Source: Verrucomicrobium spinosum DSM 4136 = JCM 18804 (lineage in GTDB: Bacteria > Verrucomicrobiota > Verrucomicrobiia > Verrucomicrobiales > Verrucomicrobiaceae). From it: a stretch of 64,000 nucleotides of DNA. Where the stretch lies: positions 496,001-560,000 of the forward strand of contig NZ_ABIZ01000001.1 of the NCBI RefSeq assembly GCF_000172155.1, given 5' to 3'. Below, piece by piece: positions 1-9,740 of the stretch. How positions within the stretch are numbered: the first letter of the stretch is position 1; each line of letters starts with the position of its first letter. The notes below the pieces were generated by a model. The model did not search any database, was not told the DNA's origin, and worked only from the letters and a program-made list of their open reading frames with translations. The position numbers and the translations under genes were made by a program.

Positions 1-1590
1 CTGGACGGGGCCTTCACGTTCGACTTCACGGCTGCCCAGAGCAGCCTAGCCTCGGGCTACACGTGGGACACCAGTAATTTCCTCGTGGACGGCACCATCT
101 CCATTGTGGCCTCCGCCAACGCCCACATCTGGCTGGGCACCAACGGCGGCTCCTGGGCGGACGACGCGAACTGGCTGGCGGGCACGGTGCCCGCCACGAC
201 CAACGACGTCATCTTCGGCAGCGAGGGGGTGACGACGGTGACCGCCATCAATGGCAACAAGAATGTGAAGAACATCATCTTCACAGGGGACAAAAACTAC
301 ACGGTCAACTCCGGCTCCGGCGGGGTGATCTTCGCTTCCGGCACCCGTCTGGAAGTGCGCGGCGGCACGCAGGTGATCAATGCCCAGCTCCGCCCCACCT
401 CGGCGGGGAATTTCACGATCGCCAACGACGGCCAGTTGACCTTCGGGGGAGCCATCCTCACCAACGCGGGCGGTACGTTGAACCTCATATTCGACGGCAC
501 GGGCAACACCAGTCTGACCTACGTTTCCCGGCGTGAGAACCGTGTGGTGAACCTGGTGAAGAACGGCACCGGCACGGTGACGTTTTCCGGGTTCACGGAA
601 AATGCCGTTTTCGACGCCAGCGGAGCCTACATCACCGGCACCACCACCATCAATGCGGGGAAGGTGCGCATCAACGACGAGCGGAACCTGGGCAACGGGC
701 CGGCGGCGTTTGATGATGACCACCTCACCCTCAATGGCGGGACTCTGTCAGCGTATGCGAATGTCACCATCGACGACGCCAATCGCGGAGTGAAGTTTGG
801 CACCGATGGCGCGACGCTGGAGGTGGAGCAGGCGGCTCACACCCTGACCGTTGCCAATACGGTCACCGGGGACGGCGGCCTCAACAAGACGGGCCCTGGC
901 ACCGTGGTGTTTTCAGGAGACAACACTTACACAGGCGACACGCTGATCAGCAGCGGGGTCTTCCTGGCCAACAACGCGGCTGGATCCGCCACTGGGGCTG
1001 GCAGCGTGAGCACGCTCGCGAACAGCGGGGCCACCCTGGGCGGCACCGGCAGCCTCTCTGGTGGCAGCGCGGGCAGCATCACCATCAGCTCCGGTACTCA
1101 GTTGCGGATTGGCACCACCCACGGCGTGGCCGGGGGCGGAGCCCAGGATTTCCAACTGGGGCAGGGGGGCGATGTGGCCATCACTCTTGCTGGCACGCTC
1201 CAGTTCGACCTCTTTGGCAATGATGACGGGCTCACCGGGACGGAGGCAGACCGTCTGATCATCCACACCTCAGCCAGCGAGATTGAACTGGGCGGCACTA
1301 TTGTGGTGGCGGATGTGAGCGGTGCCAGCGGATGGACCTCCGGCGTTTGGCAGCTCATTGACTGGACCAGTCTGGGCACGAACCCGACCCGCACGGGCTC
1401 GTTCAACTTTGACTTCAGTGCTGCCATGAGCAGCCTCGCCGACGGCTACACCTGGTCAATCGATGATTTCCTGACCAACGGCACCATCTCCGTGGTGGCG
1501 GTGCCGGAGCCCTCCCGCGTCATGCTGGTGCTGCTGGGGGCGGGGGCTCTGCTTGCCCGCCGCCGCCGGGCCGGTGCCGCCCGCCTGTAG
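1..1590 (+). CDS. PEP-CTERM beta-strand-repeat surface protein, 5' truncated by window edge
   Basis: The reading frame is already open at base 1, so the start lies outside the window; the ATG at 85 is internal. The product is Gly/Thr/Asn-rich with passenger-type repeats of the form GxGTVxFSGxNTYTGxT (clearest near 894-960), known as autotransporter-associated beta-strand repeats. The C-terminus is a PEP-CTERM tail: VPEPS, a hydrophobic helix, then RRRR. In characterised systems such tails are read by an exosortase, so an exported, surface or matrix protein is likely. Residues encoded by bases 10-111 resemble those encoded by 1390-1500 (FDF-A--SSLA-GYTW---FL--GTIS), so the same module end occurs twice, the second time followed by the sorting tail. 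No autotransporter beta-barrel is present. Cargo or binding role is unknown. Confidence 0.85.
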   Translation: MDGAFTFDFTAAQSSLASGYTWDTSNFLVDGTISIVASANAHIWLGTNGGSWADDANWLAGTVPATTNDVIFGSEGVTTVTAINGNKNVKNIIFTGDKNYTVNSGSGGVIFASGTRLEVRGGTQVINAQLRPTSAGNFTIANDGQLTFGGAILTNAGGTLNLIFDGTGNTSLTYVSRRENRVVNLVKNGTGTVTFSGFTENAVFDASGAYITGTTTINAGKVRINDERNLGNGPAAFDDDHLTLNGGTLSAYANVTIDDANRGVKFGTDGATLEVEQAAHTLTVANTVTGDGGLNKTGPGTVVFSGDNTYTGDTLISSGVFLANNAAGSATGAGSVSTLANSGATLGGTGSLSGGSAGSITISSGTQLRIGTTHGVAGGGAQDFQLGQGGDVAITLAGTLQFDLFGNDDGLTGTEADRLIIHTSASEIELGGTIVVADVSGASGWTSGVWQLIDWTSLGTNPTRTGSFNFDFSAAMSSLADGYTWSIDDFLTNGTISVVAVPEPSRVMLVLLGAGALLARRRRAGAARL

Positions 1591-1650
1591 TTTCCTTGTT
1601 GCCTCCCGCCTTCACTTTCTTATTCGACCCCATTTTATCCGCTCTTCGTC

Positions 1651-4600
1651 ATGTTCAAGAGTCTCCTTTCCCGCTCTGCAAAGTGTGTCACCCGCAAGGG
1701 GGCATGGGCCGCCCTGGGGCTGTTGTGCCTTGGTGCTTCTGGGTTGAGGGGGGAAGAGGGGGAGTGGATCGGTGGCACCGGTATCCGAGCCTGGAACGAC
1801 GCAGCCAACTGGGATGCCATTGCCGGAGAGGTTGGGACCACGGGTACGGGAGATTCTGCGCACTTCTACCCGCCCACGGGGGCCACAATCATCACCATCG
1901 ATGCCGGACGGAACATCAACAGCATGTTCTTTTACGTAGGGGCGGGTACGGGCGGGTACACGATCGGGAGTTTGGGGGCGAACTTGGGCGAGGCTCTGCA
2001 CCTCACAAGTGGGGGGGAAATCGCCATGGGTCCGGGAGTGACAGCCACTCTGACGTTGGATGCCCCCCTCATTGTGCATGCTCCCGCAAGCAATGCGCCC
2101 GGATCCTACACGTTCATCAACAACGCGACCACCGGAGATACAGACACCAACCCGTACAAGATGATCATCAACGGGAGCATCACTGGTGGAGAGACCAACC
2201 CGGGGGTTGCGATCACGTTGAACTTCCAGACCACTGCGGGCCATCGCAGCAATGACGGCTCTGCCAACCAGGTGAACGGTCTCATCTCCGATGGCGGTGC
2301 AGGAGGGGGCGTCATCGTCAACTACTCTGGACCCCTTGCCAACGGGGGGCAGCGTGGTGCGTGGAGCGTGACCAACGACAACAACAGCTACACGGGCAAC
2401 ACCACCGCGAGTGCCACAACGCTCATCTTCACCAGCATCGCGAATAAAGGAGTCAACAGCTCCCTCGGGGCGGGAACGACCTTCACCTTCAACAATGGCT
2501 CCCACGTGAAGTACAAGGGAGGTGCCGCTTCCACGGACCGCGACATCATCGGCTCGGGCTCTTTTTACAACAATGGGAGCGGTGCCCTCACTCTCAATGG
2601 CTCCGTGACCACCGGCATCACTTACCGCGGCGATCAGAACTTCATCATCAATGGGCTCATCACCGGCACAGGCGGCATCTCCCGCACGGATGGCGGCACG
2701 GTGTTCCTCAACAATAACAACAACAGCTTCACGGGAGATTTGAGCATCTCCGACGGGGCCTTCCGCTTTTCCACCATCTCCAACAACGGCACGATTTCCG
2801 CGATCGGCTCCAACGGTCGCATCCTTTTCGGCCAGGGCAGCAGTACCATTGGCCGCCTGGAGTACACGGGCAACACGGCCACGACGGACCGGTTGATCGT
2901 GATGCGCAATGATGCGGACGACAACACCACGGGTCGAGGGAAGATCGAAGTGACCACCGCCGGGCAGACGCTGACCTTCACGGGCGGGGTGCGCACCAAC
3001 AGCAACAGCCTGAAAAGAATGTCGGATCTGGAATTGATGGGGGCGGGCAATGGAATCATCGACAGCGTGATCGGCGGCACCACTGCAGCTGCTGGCCCGG
3101 TGGGCATACGAATCATAAAGTCCGGCACGGGCACCTGGACCTTTACGCAGGCCAACACCTACGGCCGGGAGACCCTGGTGAATGCGGGCATCCTTAATAT
3201 CCAGCACAGCAGTGGCCTGGGCACCGTGATGTCCCATGAAGCCGCTCCCACTGCAGCCAATGCCGGCACCGTGGTCGCCAGCGGGGCCACGCTTCAGTTG
3301 CAGAACAACATCGCCATCGGTGCGGAGGCGCTGAGCCTCAACGGCACCGGTGCCGCGGGGCAGACGGGTGCGCTCGTGAACGTCAGCGGAAACAACAGCT
3401 TCGGCGGGGCCATCACCCTCACGGGGAATACGACCATCGCCTCAGACAGCGGCAACCTCAGTCTCACGAACACGGCGGCGATCGTCGGCTCCGGCGGCAG
3501 CCGTGCGCTGACTCTGGCCGGGGCGGGCAATGGCAGCCTCGCCAGCAATATGAACACAGGTGTCGCCAGCCTGACCAAGACGGGCGCGGGCATCTGGACG
3601 CTCTCCGGCACGAACACCTACACAGGTGCCACCACGGTGAACGGGGGCACGCTCAATGTGACCGGCTCGCTGGGAAATACGGCCGTTACCGTAAACAGCG
3701 GGGGGGCCTTCTCCGCCGCAGGCACGCTGAGCGGGGCGGTGACGGTGGCTAACGGGGGCACGCTGGGCTTCGGCAATGCCACGGTGGCGGGCAGCACAGG
3801 CTCTCTCACGCTGGGCAGCACCCTGACGTTGAACAGTGGTTCTTTCCTGAACTACGATCTGGGCACGGCGAGTGATCTGCTCACGGTGAATGGCGCGCTG
3901 ACCCTGAACGGTACGGCCCGCATCACCATGGGCACGGGCTTCGGCGCGGGCACCTACAAGCTCGTGGACTACACGGGCACGCTCACGGACAACGGACTGG
4001 TGGCGCAGGTGCGGGTGGGATACAACTTTGCCATCCAGGTGGACACGGCGAACACGGATATCAATCTGGTGGTGACGCAGGTGGCGGGCCAGTACTGGGA
4101 CGGGGGGGACTCTGCAGCGGACAACACGGTGGATGGCGGCAGCGGCGTGTGGACGAATGCGGGGACGAACTGGACCTCGGTCAATGGCAGTGCCAATGGC
4201 ACTTGGGCGGATGCCGCCGACAAGGTGGCCATCTTCGCCGGGGCGGCGGGCGGCACGGTGGAGGTGCAGGACCAGGTGGCAGTCACCGGCCTGCAGTTTG
4301 CACAAGACTACACGCTGAACGGGGCAGGCGCGCTGGTGACGAGCGGGACGACGGAGGTCCGCCTCGACCCCGGCGTGACGACCACGATCACGACGGCCAT
4401 CACCGGTACGGGCGGCCTCAACCAGACGGGTGAGGGCACCCTGATCCTGAATGCGGCGGCGGGGCAGAACACTTACAGCGGCACCACCGCAGTCACCTCC
4501 GGCACCCTGGTGATCGGCGCGACGAACACGCTGCCCACCAGCGGTGCCGTGACGGTGGGTGCGAGGGAATACAGCGCGAACCTGGATGTGAGAGACTACA

Positions 4601-6549
4601 GCCAGAGCGTCGCGAGTCTCGTGGTCTCCTCCAGCAGTGTGACCACGCCCAGCACGGTGACCATCGGTGCGGGGCAGACGCTGAGCATCACCGGCACAGG
4701 CAGCCTGAAGACCGGTGTGCTCAACTATTTCAAAACCACGACGCAGGTGGTCTTCGCCGGTGGCGGCGCGCTGGTGGTGGACAATGCCGCAGGCATTTTC
4801 GAGGCGGGTCTGCAGGCCTCCACCACCCTCCTGCCGGGTGCCGACACCCCGGTAGATGCGGCGGGGAATGCCAACTCCACCACCACCGACATGACTGGGC
4901 TGGGCTCTTTCACGGCGAATGTGAACGAGTTCCGCGTGGGCTACGGACTGCTCAATACCAGCACCCTAAGCCTCTCCAACACGAGCAACACCATCACGGC
5001 CAACTCGGTGCAGATCAGTCACAGCAACAACTGGAACGCAGGCACGGGCATCCTGGTGCTGGGGACGGGTACAAACACCATCACAGCAGACAGCCTGAAC
5101 ATCGGCGTCTCCAAGGGCACCGGCAGTGTGCGTTTTGCCTCCCAGGCGGCGGGTGGCTCCGGCTCCGTGGTGATTCAAGGAAAAACCGGAGCGGGCATCA
5201 ACATCACGGTGGGCTCCTCCCTCACCACCGGCACGGGGGCGAGCCCCGCGGGCACCCTGGACCTGCGAGGAAACAACGCCACCGTCACTGCGAACAACCT
5301 GGTCATCGCCAAACGCAGCAGCGACGGCGGAGGCGGGGTGACGGGCACGGTATCGTTCGACACAGGCGCCTTCACGGCGAACACGGTGGACTTGGGCACC
5401 ATGGGCGGCAACGCGGGCAGTTCGACCTCGCCCAACCCGCTGGCAAACGGCACGCTGAACATCGGCGGCGGCACCTTCACCGTGGCGAACTCCTTCGTCA
5501 TGGGCACTTACACCAACACCAATGGCTACGGCCGGGTGAGCGCGACCCTGAACCTCACGGGCGGGGTGCTGCGCACAAATGCCGCGATTCTGGAAGGGGG
5601 CGGGGCAAACTCCACAACCACCAACACCGCCACCACCATCACGCTGAATGGCGGCATGCTCGACATGACAGGGCATGACATCGGCTCCCTCGCCAACAAG
5701 ATCGACACGCTGAACCTGCAATCCGGCGTGCTCAAGGACACGGGCGAGATCAACGGCGGCGACGCGATCACCAAAACGACAGCGGGCACCTTGATCCTCG
5801 AAGGAGACAACAACTTCACCGGGGACACCAATGTGAGCGCGGGAACGCTGCTGGTGAGCAGCAGCTATGAAACGACGGTGAGCGCCACCGGTGCGGGGAA
5901 TGTGGCCGTGGCCAGCGGGGCCACCTTCGGCGGGAACGGTCGAGTTCAAGGAAACGTGACCCTGGCCTCCGGGGCCACCCTCGCACCAGGCGGGAACGCC
6001 TACAGCATCGGCCGCAACGCCACGGGGCTCACCTCGGATGTCGGCACCCTGAACATCGTGGGCAACCTCAATGTCGCCAGCGGTGCCAGCATGGCCATGC
6101 AGTTGAAGACGGGCGGCACGCATGGCCTCACGGCCACCTTTGATCCCACCACCCACAGGCTCACCTCCGTGGCGGGCACCTCATTGGACGGCGGCAATGA
6201 TCGCATCGTCGTCGCGGGCACTTTCACCCTGGATGCAGGCTCCACGATCAAGGTCACCTTTGGGTCGGGCTACACGCCTGCCTGGCATGATGTCTTTGAC
6301 CTGATCGACTGGGCGGGTCTGACGCTGCCCACTTCCTACTACGACCCCGATGGCGATGGCATCCGCCTGGGCGGGGAAGCCGGGCTGGGACTCGATTTGC
6401 CAAGCCTCACCGCCTACAACAGCGAGTGGTACTGGGACGTGAGCCAGTTCGGCACCACAGGGGTCATCGCCATTGTCCCGGAGCCTTCCAAGGCCCTTCT
6501 CCTGCTGGCCGGACTCCTCGCCCTGGCCTTCCGTCGGCGGCGTGTCTGA
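1651..6549 (+). CDS. Large PEP-CTERM beta-strand-repeat surface protein
   Basis: A 1,632-residue exported protein. The N-terminus has a basic region and a hydrophobic core ending near residue 34, as in a Sec signal peptide. The body is beta-helix-like and contains passenger-type repeats (W/L-T-x-x-x-N-T-Y/F-x-G-x-T followed by G-T-L-x-V) near residues 492, 644, 927 and 1377. A new module appears to start near residue 813 (QYWDGGD...). It ends with VPEPSK, a hydrophobic segment and RRRR, a PEP-CTERM signal. It lies 60 bp after a related PEP-CTERM gene on the same strand, so the two may be co-expressed. No enzymatic domain was recognised; an adhesin, sheath or matrix role is inference. No clear Shine-Dalgarno sequence precedes the ATG, but the signal peptide supports this start. 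Confidence 0.88.
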   Translation: MFKSLLSRSAKCVTRKGAWAALGLLCLGASGLRGEEGEWIGGTGIRAWNDAANWDAIAGEVGTTGTGDSAHFYPPTGATIITIDAGRNINSMFFYVGAGTGGYTIGSLGANLGEALHLTSGGEIAMGPGVTATLTLDAPLIVHAPASNAPGSYTFINNATTGDTDTNPYKMIINGSITGGETNPGVAITLNFQTTAGHRSNDGSANQVNGLISDGGAGGGVIVNYSGPLANGGQRGAWSVTNDNNSYTGNTTASATTLIFTSIANKGVNSSLGAGTTFTFNNGSHVKYKGGAASTDRDIIGSGSFYNNGSGALTLNGSVTTGITYRGDQNFIINGLITGTGGISRTDGGTVFLNNNNNSFTGDLSISDGAFRFSTISNNGTISAIGSNGRILFGQGSSTIGRLEYTGNTATTDRLIVMRNDADDNTTGRGKIEVTTAGQTLTFTGGVRTNSNSLKRMSDLELMGAGNGIIDSVIGGTTAAAGPVGIRIIKSGTGTWTFTQANTYGRETLVNAGILNIQHSSGLGTVMSHEAAPTAANAGTVVASGATLQLQNNIAIGAEALSLNGTGAAGQTGALVNVSGNNSFGGAITLTGNTTIASDSGNLSLTNTAAIVGSGGSRALTLAGAGNGSLASNMNTGVASLTKTGAGIWTLSGTNTYTGATTVNGGTLNVTGSLGNTAVTVNSGGAFSAAGTLSGAVTVANGGTLGFGNATVAGSTGSLTLGSTLTLNSGSFLNYDLGTASDLLTVNGALTLNGTARITMGTGFGAGTYKLVDYTGTLTDNGLVAQVRVGYNFAIQVDTANTDINLVVTQVAGQYWDGGDSAADNTVDGGSGVWTNAGTNWTSVNGSANGTWADAADKVAIFAGAAGGTVEVQDQVAVTGLQFAQDYTLNGAGALVTSGTTEVRLDPGVTTTITTAITGTGGLNQTGEGTLILNAAAGQNTYSGTTAVTSGTLVIGATNTLPTSGAVTVGAREYSANLDVRDYSQSVASLVVSSSSVTTPSTVTIGAGQTLSITGTGSLKTGVLNYFKTTTQVVFAGGGALVVDNAAGIFEAGLQASTTLLPGADTPVDAAGNANSTTTDMTGLGSFTANVNEFRVGYGLLNTSTLSLSNTSNTITANSVQISHSNNWNAGTGILVLGTGTNTITADSLNIGVSKGTGSVRFASQAAGGSGSVVIQGKTGAGINITVGSSLTTGTGASPAGTLDLRGNNATVTANNLVIAKRSSDGGGGVTGTVSFDTGAFTANTVDLGTMGGNAGSSTSPNPLANGTLNIGGGTFTVANSFVMGTYTNTNGYGRVSATLNLTGGVLRTNAAILEGGGANSTTTNTATTITLNGGMLDMTGHDIGSLANKIDTLNLQSGVLKDTGEINGGDAITKTTAGTLILEGDNNFTGDTNVSAGTLLVSSSYETTVSATGAGNVAVASGATFGGNGRVQGNVTLASGATLAPGGNAYSIGRNATGLTSDVGTLNIVGNLNVASGASMAMQLKTGGTHGLTATFDPTTHRLTSVAGTSLDGGNDRIVVAGTFTLDAGSTIKVTFGSGYTPAWHDVFDLIDWAGLTLPTSYYDPDGDGIRLGGEAGLGLDLPSLTAYNSEWYWDVSQFGTTGVIAIVPEPSKALLLLAGLLALAFRRRRV

Positions 6550-6668
6550 AGTGCCCGGGCCCGTGTTCTGGCAAAAGAGTCTGAAAAAAGCGCGCAACTT
6601 TTCCGCATCACCGGAGTTGATCCGGGCCTGATGGTGAGGCCCGTGGTGGGCAAAAACGGAAGTCGCTT

Positions 6669-7358
6669 ATGCCCATTTGTCGTGTTGGAATCGTTGAGGA
6701 TCACATCCTGATGCAGGCGGGATTGAAGGTGCTGGTGGGCAATATCGAAGGATTTGAGTGTGCTTGGGTGGCCCATAGCGCGGCGCAAGCCGTCGCGAGG
6801 ATGCAGGAACTGGTGGCCGACATGTTGCTGGTGGACATCTCCCTGCCTGACCGCAGCGGGTTTGAGCTGATCCGGGATCTGCAGGCGACGCACCCGGAGG
6901 CGGCGGTGCTGGTCGTTTCCATGCACGACGAGGAGTTGTACGCCGAGCGTGCGCTCAAGGCTGGGGCGAGGGGCTACCTGATGAAAAACAGCTCCATCGA
7001 GGTGTTTGAACAGGCTTTGAAAACCGTGGCCCAGGGTGGGGTGGCCGTCAGCCGCAGTCTGTCCGACCGGCTGCTCATGGCCTACTCCTCCGGCGCGCCT
7101 CCCCGGTCAGAGACCGGCCTGCACATGCTCAGTGACCGGGAGTTCGAGGTATTTCAGATGCTGGGGGAGGGGCGAAGCACCTTCAAGACGGCGGAGATCC
7201 TGGGCATCAGCCCCAAGACGGTGGATGTTCACCGCAGGAACATCCGGAGCAAGCTGGAGCTCGAAGACGGCGGCGATGTGGTGCGCTATGCCATCCGCTG
7301 GACGGAGTCGCGCAAGCATCTGGGCCTGCCTCACGATGACCGGCAGCCGCCGGGCTAG
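6669..7358 (+). CDS. NarL/FixJ-family response regulator (REC + LuxR-type HTH)
   Basis: A 229-residue two-component response regulator. The receiver domain spans about residues 3-120 with the acidic pair E10-D11, phospho-acceptor D56 (LLVDISLPD), the switch residues S84 and Y103, and K106 (LMK). A LuxR/GerE-type helix-turn-helix follows at about 148-210 (LSDREFEVFQMLGEG, then KTAEILGISPKTVDVHRRNI). It is expected to bind DNA when phosphorylated. No histidine kinase is adjacent, so it is an orphan here. It follows the PEP-CTERM genes on the same strand by 119 bp and could regulate them, but nothing in the sequence proves that. Confidence 0.93.
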   Translation: MPICRVGIVEDHILMQAGLKVLVGNIEGFECAWVAHSAAQAVARMQELVADMLLVDISLPDRSGFELIRDLQATHPEAAVLVVSMHDEELYAERALKAGARGYLMKNSSIEVFEQALKTVAQGGVAVSRSLSDRLLMAYSSGAPPRSETGLHMLSDREFEVFQMLGEGRSTFKTAEILGISPKTVDVHRRNIRSKLELEDGGDVVRYAIRWTESRKHLGLPHDDRQPPG

Positions 7359-7578
7359 GCCCGGTGCTTATCGGATGAAGAGTTGTTGCAATGAACCTTC
7401 CAGGGCGTTTGCGGACGCTCCCGGCACCGACTGGCGCGCAGGCTGCGGCAGAGCGGAGGGGGGTGGGGGGCGAACCTCGTTGCCGCACGCACGGGGTCAG
7501 GGTAGGGTGCGGGCGGGGTGTCTGCACCTCGTTAGTCTAAACCCGACATCCATCCCCACTCGCAAACGTACAATTCCC

Positions 7579-8112
7579 ATGTCCGACGTATTGTTGATCT
7601 CTGGTAGCCCGGCTCGAAAATCCCGCTCCTCCCTCCTGCTGGAATTCGCTGCCAACGCTCTCGAAGCCTGGAATGTCTCCAACGAGACGGTGAGCATTCT
7701 CGACTTCCCCGCAGAGGATCTCATCCAGGCGCGCTATGAGAGTGAGTCCTTCACCGCTTTCAAAGCCAAGGTGGAGGCCGCCAGGGCCATCATCATCGCC
7801 ACCCCCATTTACAAAGGGTCCTTCACGGGCGGTCTGAAGGCGCTGCTGGACATCCTGCCCCAGAACTCGCTGCGCGGCAAGACCATCGTCCCCATCGCCA
7901 CGGCGGGCACCCAGGCGCACCTGCTGGCCATTGATTATTCCCTGAAGCCCGTGCTCTCCGTGCTGGGGGCCACAGATCTACGCCAGGGCGTGTTCGTCGT
8001 GGACACCCAGTTTCACTACACGGATACCGGCTTCCGGCTGGATGACCACCTGCAGGAGCGCTTTGACACCAGCCTGGGACGGCTGGCCGTCACGCTGAAG
8101 GCGCAGGGTTGA
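7579..8112 (+). CDS. ssuE: NADPH-dependent FMN reductase, SsuE/MsuE-like
   Basis: A 177-residue flavodoxin-fold protein. The ATG at 7579 begins MSDVLLISGSPARKSRSS, the nucleotide-binding strand-loop typical of the family; the frame stays open upstream but that part has no family resemblance. The segment TPIYKGSFTGGLKALLDILP and the later AHLLAIDYSLKPVL-LGA match the SsuE/MsuE branch, which supplies reduced FMN to two-component alkanesulfonate monooxygenases. No ssuD or transporter genes are next to it, so the physiological partner is unknown. Assignment to the FMN-reductase family is firm; the specific sulfonate role is inferred from resemblance. Confidence 0.82.
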   Translation: MSDVLLISGSPARKSRSSLLLEFAANALEAWNVSNETVSILDFPAEDLIQARYESESFTAFKAKVEAARAIIIATPIYKGSFTGGLKALLDILPQNSLRGKTIVPIATAGTQAHLLAIDYSLKPVLSVLGATDLRQGVFVVDTQFHYTDTGFRLDDHLQERFDTSLGRLAVTLKAQG

Positions 8113-8192
8113 TCTTGCCGTGGGGGCGGCCTACGCCCCTGCCGTGCCATTGCACCTTGCTTCATCAGGCCCCCCTCTCCACTGCCAAGCCC

Positions 8193-8274
8193 CCATTTCG
8201 TTGATTTCGTGCATTTCGTGCTTTTCGTACTTCGTACGGAGAATTTATGAGCGTTCAGGATGAGGGAGTTATGA
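8193..8274 (+). repeat. Left arm of 82-bp imperfect inverted repeat
   Basis: This arm matches the reverse complement of 9018-9099 with only about ten mismatches by eye. It carries a short internal tandem of ATTTCGTGC units, then TACTTCGTACGGAGA and CAGGATGAGGGAGTT. Similarity seems to continue inward past a small indel (TTTTGG-GCCAGGT--AGGGG). Confidence 0.85.
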
Positions 8275-8651
8275 AAAATGGGCTTTTGGGGGCCAGGTGA
8301 AGGGGAAAAATGGCGCACCTGCTGGGGGCCAGGTATTGGAGTTGAAGTGGTACGGACTACAGGCGTGAGCCTGGTGACGCCGAGCGCTGATGCTTGGAAG
8401 GTGGGGCACACAACTGACTGCCCCCTCTGCCCTCGCTGACGTGTCCTGCTGAGATGACAGGACGGGGGAGGATGAGGCGTTCCCGTGGGCAGTTGAACCT
8501 TCCAGGTGCAGAGCGGTGCTCGGTGCCGCCTCACGACCCGGTGGGCCTCCCGCCGCCCCAAAGCGGCTGCGCCGCCAGTTGTCGGACGGACCTTTGACCA
8601 AGAGGCTTCTGCACCATGCAGAAGGCTCAGGCCTTCCTTCCTGGCCTGCTT

Positions 8652-8697
8652 AGTTAGAAGTAAGGTAAGTAGGTAGTAAGGTAGGTAGGGTAGGGTG
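8652..8697. repeat. Degenerate GTAAG/GTAGG simple-sequence repeat
   Basis: A run of GTAAGGTA, AGTAGGTA and GTAGGGTA variants lies within a few bases of the midpoint of the flanking inverted repeat. It is non-coding. No function can be assigned. Confidence 0.7.
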
Positions 8698-9017
8698 AGA
8701 AGCCCTACCGCGATGGTTCGAGGAAACATCCACATGGCTGGCCAGCGTTCACTCTGGCCCGCCCTTCAAGGTGGGGGTGGAGCGCAGTCGGCCCGACTGC
8801 CGATCCTGGCGGCTCGCCGGGATCTCTTGAGCGGAGCAATCATACGTGCTCTTGCGGTGGCGCATTCTGGCTTCGGGCGGGTGACCGTTGCAGCAGCCCC
8901 GACAGTGGGGACTGCGCTCCCCCAGTGTCCAAGCTGCGACCCTCCGGCCCACACCAGCGAGCGCCCCCGCACTCACCCCTAGACCTGGCACCAAAACACC
9001 CCTCAAAAACCGATTCG

Positions 9018-9099
9018 TCACAACTCCCTCATCCTGAGGCGCGATAAAATCTCCGTACGAAGTACGAAATGCACGAAATGCACGAAATCGACGAATTGG
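9018..9099 (-). repeat. Right arm of 82-bp imperfect inverted repeat
   Basis: Inverted copy of 8193-8274. The outermost part (ATTTCGTGC tandem and the TACTTCGTACGGAGA core) is nearly identical between arms; the stretch after the core is the most diverged. Confidence 0.85.
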
Positions 9100-9486
9100 C
9101 ACCTTCCCTGACCTCAAGTCATGCGTCATGCGACATCCAGTCTTGCGTCTTTTTCTGGGCCAGCTCGACCTTCTTCCCAGCCTTGCTGAAACACCCTGGA
9201 TCACTGCGGCGCAGCACTCCACGGACCTCTCAAAGAGATCGGCCAACGAAGCGGCGGATTTACCCCGGGCCGCTCGGCGGGGGCCAGGCGGACGTCATAG
9301 TCCGTCGGGTTGAGGCTGCGGAGGATGCCCTTTCGACCAGGTGACAGGCGACCGGCTTCCAAGGCCTCCATTCACCGGCGGCGTCGCATCAAACAGCGCC
9401 CCAGCACGCCCAAAATCTCCAGTTGGAAGTATCGCGCCGCACCTTACAGCACGGTTCCTGAAGCCATTCCAAGCTTGAAAAAAGAG

Positions 9487-9558
9487 TGCGCAGGGAGGGG
9501 ATCGAACCCCCGACCAACTCGGTGTAAGCGAGCCGCTCTACCGCTGAGCTACCTGCGC
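9487..9558 (-). tRNA. tRNA-Val, anticodon TAC
   Basis: On the minus strand the 72 bases fold as a full cloverleaf: acceptor stem GCGCAGG/CCTGCGC with discriminator A, D stem GCTC/GAGC, anticodon stem GCTCG/CGAGT with loop CTTACAC (anticodon TAC, valine GTA codons), and T stem GGGGG/CCCTC with loop TTCGATC. The 3' CCA is not encoded. The short open frame crossing it on the plus strand is an artefact. Confidence 0.96.
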
Positions 9559-9740
9559 GTCATAGAGGGCTGCTTTACTCGCCTCGAACTCGTCCGAGAG
9601 CAAGGAGAAAAACTGGCGAAGTGTTTCAATTACTGAGCTTGCCAGTGCCATAAAATTCACCCAAAATCGCCAACAATTGAGACTGGCTGCGACGAGCATA
9701 AGAATCGGTTAAATCGCGCTCCAAGCCCCATGGGACGGAC

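Larger units (their letters stand above)
8113..9486. other. 1.4-kb non-coding stretch with inverted-repeat element
   Basis: No recognisable gene lies between the FMN reductase and tRNA-Val. Short open frames on both strands show no domain, no consistent start context and no protein-like composition. The stretch holds an 82-bp imperfect inverted repeat pair (8193-8274 and 9018-9099) around 743 bp and a degenerate GTAAGGTAGGTA-type simple repeat near the centre. It may be a decayed or non-autonomous mobile element. Confidence 0.6.

Noticed and set aside
1612-3237. A 541-residue minus-strand frame opposite the large PEP-CTERM gene
   Set aside because: The plus-strand protein has a signal peptide, repeats and sorting tail; the antisense frame has no features.
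7036-7578. N-terminal 181-residue extension of the FMN reductase frame
   Set aside because: It overlaps the response regulator in another frame and is not protein-like; the family N-terminus begins at 7579.
8695-9344. Short plus-strand frames within the inverted-repeat element
   Set aside because: No domain, no signal, no plausible start context; they cross the inverted-repeat arm and look random.
9310-9636. A 108-residue frame ending in CAGRGSNPRPTRCKRAALPLSYLR
   Set aside because: Its middle is the antisense of the tRNA-Val gene, a well-known false protein.
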